Origin: Paratractidigestivibacter sp963640745
Lineage (GTDB): Bacteria > Actinomycetota > Coriobacteriia > Coriobacteriales > Atopobiaceae
Length of the DNA: 11,198 nucleotides
NCBI GenBank assembly: GCA_963640745.1
Contig: CAVIBB010000068.1
Location: 1-11,198, forward strand
Reading direction: 5' to 3'
The notes beneath the pieces are model-generated. The model searched no databases. It saw only the letters and a list, made by a program, of their open reading frames with translations, and was not told the DNA's origin. Positions within the stretch are counted from its first letter, which is position 1, and each line of letters starts with the position of its first letter. Below, one piece after another: positions 6,826 through 11,198 of the stretch. A program made the translations under genes and the position numbers.

Positions 6826-8235
6826 ATGATGTACAACGTTCCGTTCGAATTCGACACACTCACGTATGAGGACGCGCTTTCCGAGCTTCACTCGGCCCTG
6901 CGCTTCGGCATATGCCCGATGCTCGAGACGGTGGAGGACATGCTCGCGGAGCTCGGCTATCCCGATCTCGCCTTCGACTGCGTGCAGATCGCCGGCACGA
7001 ACGGCAAGACCTCGACGTCGCGCTACACCGCCGCGATCCTCGCCGGCGAGGGCAAGAAGGTCGCGCTCTACACCTCTCCCGAGCTCGTGAGCTACACGGA
7101 GCGCATGGAGGTCGGCGGCGCCCCCGTGTCCGAGGAGGCTTTCGCCTACGGAATCGCCGCCGCTGCGGAGGCCGGTCGGCGCGTGAACGATCGCCGCCGC
7201 ATCGCGGGTGAGCGGCCCTACGACATCACCGAGTTCGACACGCTCACAGTCGCCGCGATGGTCGTCTTCGCGCGAGCTGGCGTGGACGTCGCCGTGCTCG
7301 AGTGCGGGATGGGCGGCCGCTGGGACGCCACGTCCGCCGCGAAGTCCATCAAGTCGGTGGCGATCACGGGCATCGGGCTCGACCATATCCGCGTGCTCGG
7401 CGACACCCTCGAGGCCATCGCCGGCGAGAAGGCCGCCATCATCAAGGCGGGGCGGACCTGCGTGCTCGGGACCGGATGCGCCGCGCCTGCGTCGGTCGAG
7501 GACGTTTTCCTCGATCAGTGCGCCTCCGTCGGCGTCATCCCCACGCTGCTTAGGCCGACGAGCCCCGCCGACGCCGCCGGGGAGGTCGCCGCGGGACCCT
7601 TCCGTGAGCACCCCGACCTTCCGGCCGCCTCTTTCACGGTGACGAAGCGCCCCGTGCGCCTCGGAGCGCCCCTTGAGCTCGACGTGGACACCCCGCGCGC
7701 GAGTTACCGCGAGCTCGCCGCGCTCAAGCCCGCCTACCAGGCCACGAACATCGCGTGTGCTGTCGCGCTCGCCGAGGATTACCTCGGCCGCGCCCTTGAC
7801 GCCGAGGCCCTTTTCACCAGCGTCGTGCAGTGCCCGACCCCGGGGCGCTTCCAGCTCCTGCGCCCCGAGCCGCCCCTGCTCATCGACGCCTGCCACAACC
7901 CGCAGAGCGTGGAGGCCTTCCTGGCGTCGCTCTCCCAGATGCGCTTCGAGGACGGCTCCGAGCCCGTCCTTCTCTGCGCCGTCTTGGCGGACAAAGACGT
8001 CGAGGGCATCGTCGCCCTTCTTGCCGGGGCCTTCCCTCGCGTCGCCTGCACGCAGACCTCGTCGCCCCGAGCGCTTGCGGCCGCCGACCTGGCCGCGCTC
8101 TTCCGCGCCGCCGGATCCGACGTGGTGGGGGAGTACGACACCGTAGCCTCTGCATTGTCCAGCTTATGTGGAGAAACGCTCGTCGCCTGCGGCTCCATTA
8201 CGCTGGCTGGCGAGGTCGCGGCCACGTTCGCATAG
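6826..8235 (+). CDS. folC: Dihydrofolate synthase / folylpolyglutamate synthase
   Basis: A Mur-ligase-fold enzyme that adds glutamate to dihydropteroate and/or extends the polyglutamate tail of reduced folates, retaining them in the cell. The 469-aa product is somewhat longer than typical (about 420-440). Seen in order are the ATP P-loop GTNGKTS (57-63), LYTSPELVSYTERM (81-94), CGMGGRWDATSA (160-171), GIGLDHIRVLG (182-192), EKAAIIKAG with the likely carbamylated Lys207, PGRFQLL (339-345) and the C-terminal domain signature LIDACHNPQSVEAF (352-365). Two adjacent ATGs (6826, 6829) are possible; GGGAG at 6817-6821 is better spaced for the second. It starts 18 nt after folE and ends the operon. 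Whether it has both activities cannot be decided from the sequence. Confidence 0.94.
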   Translation: MMYNVPFEFDTLTYEDALSELHSALRFGICPMLETVEDMLAELGYPDLAFDCVQIAGTNGKTSTSRYTAAILAGEGKKVALYTSPELVSYTERMEVGGAPVSEEAFAYGIAAAAEAGRRVNDRRRIAGERPYDITEFDTLTVAAMVVFARAGVDVAVLECGMGGRWDATSAAKSIKSVAITGIGLDHIRVLGDTLEAIAGEKAAIIKAGRTCVLGTGCAAPASVEDVFLDQCASVGVIPTLLRPTSPADAAGEVAAGPFREHPDLPAASFTVTKRPVRLGAPLELDVDTPRASYRELAALKPAYQATNIACAVALAEDYLGRALDAEALFTSVVQCPTPGRFQLLRPEPPLLIDACHNPQSVEAFLASLSQMRFEDGSEPVLLCAVLADKDVEGIVALLAGAFPRVACTQTSSPRALAAADLAALFRAAGSDVVGEYDTVASALSSLCGETLVACGSITLAGEVAATFA

Positions 8236-8239
8236 GCTC

Positions 8240-8248
8240 TGCTACAAT
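8240..8248 (+). promoter_or_regulatory. Extended -10 promoter for the zinc-ribbon membrane protein gene
   Basis: TGC-TACAAT (8240-8248) is an extended -10 element with five of six matches in the hexamer. No good -35 box lies 16-18 bp upstream, as is common for extended -10 promoters. It sits 4 nt after the folC stop and 66 nt before the next start codon, giving the downstream gene its own transcript. Confidence 0.45.
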
Positions 8249-8259
8249 TCATCCAACTG

Positions 8260-8279
8260 TGCTGGCCGACATGCCGGCA
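8260..8279 (+). other. Small hairpin in the folC downstream / zinc-ribbon 5' leader
   Basis: TGCTGGC, loop cgacat, GCCGGCA: a 7-bp stem with one G-T wobble, followed only by ATTT. It may be a weak terminator for the folate operon or, since it lies just after the extended -10 box, part of the 5' leader of the next gene. It is too weak to choose between them. Confidence 0.35.
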
Positions 8280-8314
8280 ATTTGCGAGACATAACCTACG
8301 AAGGGGTTCGACTT

Positions 8315-8746
8315 ATGCAGGAACTGATCGACCAGATTCTCACCCCCGAGGTCCGCATGGTCCTCTATCTGATGGTCGTTTGCGTCGTCATGCTCTATAT
8401 CCTCTCCATCGTCTACGTCGTGCGCGACGCCCAGCGCCGCGGCGCCGAGCCCTGGTGGATGTGGGCCATCATCTCCGTCATCCCCATCGTCGGCCTCCTC
8501 GCATACGTCATTCTCCGCCCGAGCTCCTACCTCATCGACCGAGAGGAGCAGGACCTCGACATCGCGCTGCGCGAGCACCAGCTCTCGCACTACGGCATCT
8601 GCCCCAAGTGCGCGGCCCCCATCGACCGCGACTTCGTCGTCTGCCCCATCTGCAACACGCAGGTGCGCAACGTCTGCCCCACGTGTCACCGCCCACTCAA
8701 CGCGGACTGGAAGGTCTGCCCCTACTGCCGCACCCGCATCCAGTAG
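8315..8746 (+). CDS. Two-helix membrane protein with C-terminal double zinc ribbon
   Basis: A 143-aa protein with ATG 8315 behind GAAGGGG (8300-8306). The N-terminal third has two transmembrane helices (about residues 11-32, VRMVLYLMVVCVVMLYILSI, and about 46-64, WWMWAIISVIPIVGLLAYVI). They are joined by a basic turn, VVRDAQRRGAEPWW, which resembles the PLDc_N/'phospholipase D-nuclease N-terminal' type membrane module. A linker rich in Glu and Asp follows, then four CxxC knuckles (CPKC, CPIC, CPTC, CPYC, about 94-139) spaced as two zinc ribbons (DZR-like). Predicted topology places the zinc domain in the cytoplasm. Similar 'membrane anchor plus double zinc ribbon' proteins are common in Actinobacteria, without known function. 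It stands alone between a promoter-like element and a strong terminator. No catalytic residues are seen; a protein- or nucleic-acid-binding adaptor is possible. Confidence 0.85.
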   Translation: MQELIDQILTPEVRMVLYLMVVCVVMLYILSIVYVVRDAQRRGAEPWWMWAIISVIPIVGLLAYVILRPSSYLIDREEQDLDIALREHQLSHYGICPKCAAPIDRDFVVCPICNTQVRNVCPTCHRPLNADWKVCPYCRTRIQ

Positions 8747-8764
8747 CTGGAGAATCGTCTTTGC

Positions 8765-8800
8765 GCCCCGGGAAACAAAGCCTTCCCGGGGCTTTTTTGT
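8765..8800 (+). terminator. Strong intrinsic terminator after the zinc-ribbon gene
   Basis: A perfect 10-bp stem GCCCCGGGAA / TTCCCGGGGC (8765-8774 and 8783-8792) with an 8-nt loop, directly followed by six T. It lies 18 nt after the stop codon, so it ends the folate-operon/zinc-ribbon transcription unit and isolates thrS, which therefore needs its own promoter between here and 9052. Confidence 0.93.
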
Positions 8801-8803
8801 AGA

Positions 8804-8828
8804 CCTCAAATGTGGTAAACCATTGAGG
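8804..8828. repeat. Operator-like interrupted inverted repeat upstream of thrS
   Basis: CCTCAA-(ATG)-TGGT-AA-ACCA-TTGAGG: ten matched pairs with a 3-nt asymmetry on the left arm. It lies a few bases after the preceding terminator and before the thrS leader, about where the thrS promoter should be. It could be a protein operator or a hairpin at the start of the leader RNA. No clear -35/-10 pair could be defined beside it. Confidence 0.45.
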
Positions 8829-8861
8829 AACTTGTAGTCCTTCGAAAGGCGATTTCTTCGT

Positions 8862-8906
8862 ATGCTGCACTCGCTTCTTCAGAGCGCTCGAACTCAGACT
8901 ATGTAG
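8862..8906 (+). CDS. Possible 14-residue thrS leader peptide with two Thr codons
   Basis: The short frame ATG...TAG reads MLHSLLQSARTQTM and ends exactly where the next hairpin begins. Its last codons are ACT-CAG-ACT-ATG-TAG: two threonine codons of the ACT type, which is uncommon in the GC-rich genes here. An AAAGG motif (8845-8849) lies 12 nt before the ATG, which is long for a Shine-Dalgarno, and part of it sits in the 8839-8849 hairpin. A ribosome stalled at the Thr codons would cover the 5' arm of the 8906-8952 hairpin. This makes biological sense for a threonyl-tRNA synthetase gene, but with only 14 codons the match could be chance. Confidence 0.35.
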   Translation: MLHSLLQSARTQTM

Positions 8907-8952
8907 GCGTCTGCCCCTTCATAGCGTCGCTTGGCGACGCGTGGTAGACGCC
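8906..8952 (+). other. Two-part hairpin in the thrS leader
   Basis: An outer 7-bp stem GGCGTCT / AGACGCC (8906-8912 with 8946-8952) encloses a perfect inner 7-bp stem GCGTCGC / GCGACGC (8924-8930 with 8934-8940) capped by a TTG loop. The internal loop is asymmetric: 11 nt on the 5' side and GTGGT (8941-8945) on the 3' side. Both stems are fully complementary, so structure is very likely. The GTGGT loop could in principle contact a tRNA acceptor end (UGGN pairs with NCCA), but the surrounding T-box sequence is missing. Confidence 0.7.
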
Positions 8953-8954
8953 GT

Positions 8955-8995
8955 GCCCGCTCATTCCCTCCCGTAGCCGGGGGATGGGCTTTTTT
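8955..8995 (+). terminator. Leader terminator (attenuator) in front of thrS
   Basis: GCCC (8955-8958) pairs with GGGC (8986-8989). After a 4-nt bulge, ATTCCCT (8963-8969) pairs with GGGGGAT (8979-8985, two G-T pairs). Six T follow (8990-8995). It lies 56 nt upstream of the thrS start codon. The segment CGCTC (8958-8962) in its 5' arm is complementary to GAGCG (8882-8886) in the leader peptide region, a possible but short alternative pairing. Confidence 0.7.
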
Positions 8996-9051
8996 CTTGC
9001 CAAACAACGTTCGCGATGAATCGCACCTACATCGAGGAAGAGGTTTTATCC

Positions 9052-10815
9052 ATGAAGATCCTGCAGAACGACGGCCAGGTCATCGAGTGTCCTGAGGACC
9101 AGGTCACCCACGTCGTCCGCCACTCCGCCGCCCACGTGCTTGCGCAGGCCATCAAGCGTCTGTACCCCGAGGCCGACTTCGCCTACGGCCCCGCCACCGA
9201 CAACGGCTTCTATTACGACATCGACCTTCCCGAGGGCCAGAAGATCTCCGAGAACGACTTTGAGGCCATCGAGGCCGAGATGAAGAAGATCGTGAAGGAG
9301 AACCTCAAGTTCACGACCTTCGAGCTTTCGCGCGAGGATGCCGTCGCCCTCATGGAGGAGCGCGGCGAGAAGTACAAGGTCGAGCACATCGGCGACCTCG
9401 CGGACGACGCCCGCATCACCTTCTACCAGCAGGGCGAGTACATCGACATGTGCGTCGGCCCGCACGTGTGCTACACCAAGGCGCTCAAGGCCTTCAAGCT
9501 CACCGGCGTCTCCGGCGCGTACTGGAAGAACGACAAGAAGAACAAGATGCTCACGCGCGTCAACGGCGTCGCCTTCGCGACCAAGGACGAGCTCGACGAG
9601 CACCTGCGCCTCATCGAGGAGGCCAAGAAGCGCGATCACCGCAAGATCGGCGCCGAGATGGACCTCTTTATGATGCGTGACGAGGCCCCCGGCTTCCCGT
9701 TCTTCCTCCCCAACGGCATGACCCTCAAGAACACGCTGCTCGACTACTGGCGCGAGATTCACCACAAGGCCGGCTACGTCGAGATCTCCACGCCGCTCAT
9801 CATGAATAAGCAGCTCTGGAAGACCTCCGGCCACTGGGACCACTACAAGGACAACATGTACTCCACGCTCATCGACGACGAGGAGTACTGCATCAAGCCT
9901 ATGAACTGCCCGGGCGGCGTTCTTGTGTATGCCGCGAAGCCGCACTCTTACCGTGAGCTGCCCATCCGTGCCGGCGAGATCGGCCTCGTGCACCGTCACG
10001 AGATGCGCGGCGCCCTTCACGGCCTCTTCCGCGTGCGCTGCTTCAACCAGGACGACGCGCACCTCTTCGTTCGTCCCGACCAGCTTACCGACGAGATCGT
10101 CGGCGTGGTGAACCTCATCGACTCCGTGTACCAGAAGTTCGGTTTCAAGTACCACGTCGAGCTCTCCACCCGCCCCGAGGACTCCATGGGCTCCGACGAG
10201 GACTGGGAGCGCGCCGAGGCCGGCCTCAAGACCGCGCTCGAGCAGCTCGGCATGGATTATGAGCTCAACGAGGGCGACGGCGCCTTCTACGGCCCGAAGA
10301 TCGACTTCCACCTTGAGGACTCCCTCGGCCGCACCTGGCAGTGCGGCACGGTGCAGCTCGACTTCCAGATGCCGATCAACTTCGACCTCGAGTACGTCGA
10401 CGCCGACGGCTCCAAGAAGCGCCCCATCATGCTGCACCGCGTGTGCTTCGGCTCCATCGAGCGCTTCATCGGCATCCTGATCGAGCACTTCGCGGGTAAG
10501 TTCCCCACCTGGCTCGCCCCGGTGCAGGTCAAGGTCCTTCCCGTCTCCGAGAAGAGCCGCGACTATGCCCACCAGGTCACCGAGAAGCTCGAGGCCGCCG
10601 GCGTGCGCGTCGTGTGCGACGACCGCGACGAGAAGATCGGCTACAAGATCCGCGAGGCCCGCTCCATCGACCGCGTCCCCTACATGTTGATCCTGGGCGA
10701 GAAGGAAGTCGAGGCCGGCAACATCTCCGTCCGCGACCGCTCCAACGAGACCGTCCAGAAGGGCGTTGACGAGTTCATCGCCGAGATCTCGGCCGAGATC
10801 GCCGAGCGCCGTTAA
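9052..10815 (+). CDS. thrS: Threonyl-tRNA synthetase lacking the TGS domain
   Basis: A class II synthetase that charges tRNA-Thr and edits mis-charged Ser. ATG 9052 is chosen because GAGGAAGAGG (9034-9043) lies 8 nt upstream; the in-frame ATG at 9016 has no ribosome binding site. The product is 587 aa, about 50 shorter than E. coli ThrS (642). The missing part is the N-terminal TGS domain: only about 20 residues precede the editing domain. The editing site is intact (His24 and His28 in RHSAAHVL; Cys134 and His138 in DMCVGPH). The catalytic zinc ligands are present (Cys286 in PMNCPG, His337 in QDDAHLF, His462 in MLHRVCFGS). Class II motif 2 is around GLVHRHEMRGALHGLFRVR, and the anticodon-binding domain (about 488-587) begins FPTWLAPVQVKVL. 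It is single-gene, between an attenuator and a terminator. Confidence 0.97.
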   Translation: MKILQNDGQVIECPEDQVTHVVRHSAAHVLAQAIKRLYPEADFAYGPATDNGFYYDIDLPEGQKISENDFEAIEAEMKKIVKENLKFTTFELSREDAVALMEERGEKYKVEHIGDLADDARITFYQQGEYIDMCVGPHVCYTKALKAFKLTGVSGAYWKNDKKNKMLTRVNGVAFATKDELDEHLRLIEEAKKRDHRKIGAEMDLFMMRDEAPGFPFFLPNGMTLKNTLLDYWREIHHKAGYVEISTPLIMNKQLWKTSGHWDHYKDNMYSTLIDDEEYCIKPMNCPGGVLVYAAKPHSYRELPIRAGEIGLVHRHEMRGALHGLFRVRCFNQDDAHLFVRPDQLTDEIVGVVNLIDSVYQKFGFKYHVELSTRPEDSMGSDEDWERAEAGLKTALEQLGMDYELNEGDGAFYGPKIDFHLEDSLGRTWQCGTVQLDFQMPINFDLEYVDADGSKKRPIMLHRVCFGSIERFIGILIEHFAGKFPTWLAPVQVKVLPVSEKSRDYAHQVTEKLEAAGVRVVCDDRDEKIGYKIREARSIDRVPYMLILGEKEVEAGNISVRDRSNETVQKGVDEFIAEISAEIAERR

Positions 10816-10847
10816 GGCCCGGGTCTTGGAATTCAAACCGACAAGCG

Positions 10848-10877
10848 AGAAGGGCCCCGACCTCGGGGCCCTTCTTT
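10848..10877 (+). terminator. Intrinsic terminator after thrS
   Basis: A perfect stem AGAAGGGCCCCG / CGGGGCCCTTCT (10848-10859 with 10864-10875), loop acct, with a short T-run (10875-10877). It lies 33 nt after the thrS stop codon. The T-run is short but the GC-rich 11-12 bp stem is strong. It also separates thrS from the fragment that follows. Confidence 0.85.
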
Positions 10878-10879
10878 GC

Positions 10880-11161
10880 GTGAGCGAGTCGATGGCGGAG
10901 GGGGAGTGGCGCGCCCGCTCCGATGCCGCGCAGGTCGCGGCGAACTACCTGAGGTGCCACCCCAAGGTTGCGGACGTCCGCTATCCGGGCCTCACGACTG
11001 ACGGGTCGTATCGCGAGGCGTCGAGCACGCTGCGCGGGGGCTTCGGCCCGTTCGTGTGGGTAAGGGTCGCCGCCGAGCCCGGCTGGCGCCTGTTCGAGGC
11101 GGAAGCAGACGATGCGCTCGGGCAGGTTCTGTGGCTCGAGTCGGTTCTCGCCGCGCTCTGA
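10880..11161 (+). pseudogene. Probable remnant of a Cys/Met-metabolism PLP-dependent enzyme (C-terminal piece)
   Basis: A short open frame of 93 codons from GTG 10880 (or 89 from ATG 10892) to TGA 11159-11161. The stretch RSDAAQVAANYLRCHPKVADV, running into RYPGL (about residues 17-42 from the GTG), matches by eye the C-terminal domain of cystathionine gamma-synthase/lyase-type enzymes, where 'a...A.fL..HPkV..V.YPGL' precedes a GGFG motif, here RGGFGPFVWVRV. Those enzymes have about 380-430 residues; the catalytic Lys domain is absent, and so is the usual later segment (SLGGVES-type). There is no good ribosome binding site, and the frame begins directly after the thrS terminator. I infer a decayed or transferred gene end. 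A real small protein derived from this domain is possible, since codon use is still coding-like. Confidence 0.45.
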
Positions 11162-11198
11162 CATCCCTGGAGACGCGTTCCTCAATGCTTTTTCCGGT
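11162..11198. other. Right-edge sequence without recognisable feature
   Basis: The last 37 bases after the fragment's stop codon hold no start codon with a ribosome binding site and no hairpin. They are too short to assign. Confidence 0.3.

Larger units (their letters stand above)
8839..8995 (+). promoter_or_regulatory. Structured thrS leader with attenuator organisation
   Basis: The leader holds, in order, a small hairpin CCTT-CGA-AAGG (8839-8849), a possible 14-codon leader peptide (8862-8906), a long two-part hairpin (8906-8952) and a terminator (8955-8995). Because only 56 nt separate the terminator from the thrS start codon and no promoter elements are visible there, thrS transcription must pass through the terminator; this is the arrangement of a transcription attenuator. 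The T-box consensus AGGGTGGnACCGCG is not present: only GTGGTA occurs (8941-8946). I therefore do not call a T-box. A diverged T-box or leader-peptide attenuation remain the main options. Confidence 0.5.

Noticed and set aside
6079..7896. Minus-strand open frame (about 605 codons) across the channel gene, folE and folC
   Set aside because: It is repetitive in Gly, Arg, Asp and Glu, spans three well-supported plus-strand genes and has no recognisable domain; an artefact of high GC3.
8934..8960. T-box riboswitch motif
   Set aside because: Only GTGGTA is shared with the consensus AGGGTGGnACCGCG. The bases after it (GACGCC) pair with the leader hairpin instead, and no Stem I/specifier loop could be identified, so it is reported as an unclassified leader.
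9046..10836. Very long minus-strand open frame (about 596 codons) opposite thrS
   Set aside because: It is the mirror of the thrS codon bias: its translation is a low-complexity run of Leu, Asp, Val, Gly, His and Ala without motifs, whereas the plus strand encodes all ThrS signatures.
1..11198. tRNA or rRNA genes, CRISPR arrays, insertion sequences, attachment sites
   Set aside because: No cloverleaf-like TTCGA/CCA arrangement, spaced direct repeats, transposase motifs or terminal inverted repeats were found on either strand.

Overview
The window looks like part of a chromosome from a high-GC Gram-positive anaerobe, most probably a member of the Coriobacteriia such as Collinsella or a relative. 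This is an inference from the strong GC bias at third codon positions, the GGAG-type ribosome binding sites, the dense folate/formate gene set and the type of the thrS product. No rRNA, tRNA, CRISPR array, insertion sequence or phage gene is visible.

Layout. (1) 1-399, minus strand: the N-terminal 133 codons of a MATE-family efflux transporter that runs off the left edge. (2) 621-1274, plus: a small secreted lipoprotein of unknown function, divergent from the MATE gene. (3) 1329-2093, minus: tcdA, a tRNA t6A dehydratase of the E1-like/YgdL family, convergent with the lipoprotein gene and divergent from the folate operon. (4) 2174-8235, plus: a tight six-gene one-carbon/folate operon: fhs (formate-THF ligase), fchA (methenyl-THF cyclohydrolase), folD (methylene-THF dehydrogenase), a formate/nitrite-type channel, folE (GTP cyclohydrolase I) and folC (folate polyglutamylation). 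Apart from the 46-nt fhs-fchA gap, which holds a hairpin, genes are separated by -4 to 18 nt. (5) 8315-8746, plus: a small two-helix membrane protein with a cytoplasmic four-CxxC zinc ribbon, apparently on its own promoter and closed by a strong terminator. (6) 8801-9051: a structured leader with a terminator directly in front of thrS, plus a possible 14-codon leader peptide with two ACT threonine codons. (7) 9052-10815, plus: thrS, which lacks the usual N-terminal TGS domain, followed by a terminator. (8) 10880-11161, plus: a short frame resembling a C-terminal piece of a Cys/Met-metabolism PLP enzyme, probably a gene remnant.

How it fits together. The operon reads as a formate-to-folate module. 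The FNT channel moves formate across the membrane, Fhs charges it onto tetrahydrofolate, FchA converts formyl-THF to methenyl-THF, and FolD reduces that to methylene-THF. FolE supplies new pterin and FolC polyglutamylates the cofactor. The most notable point is that this FolD lacks the Lys and Gln needed for the cyclohydrolase half-reaction in bifunctional FolD (Ala52 and Phe97 here). It is encoded 1 nt after a dedicated cyclohydrolase gene, so the two activities appear to be split between neighbouring proteins. The second point of interest is the thrS leader, which has an attenuator-like arrangement without a recognisable T-box.
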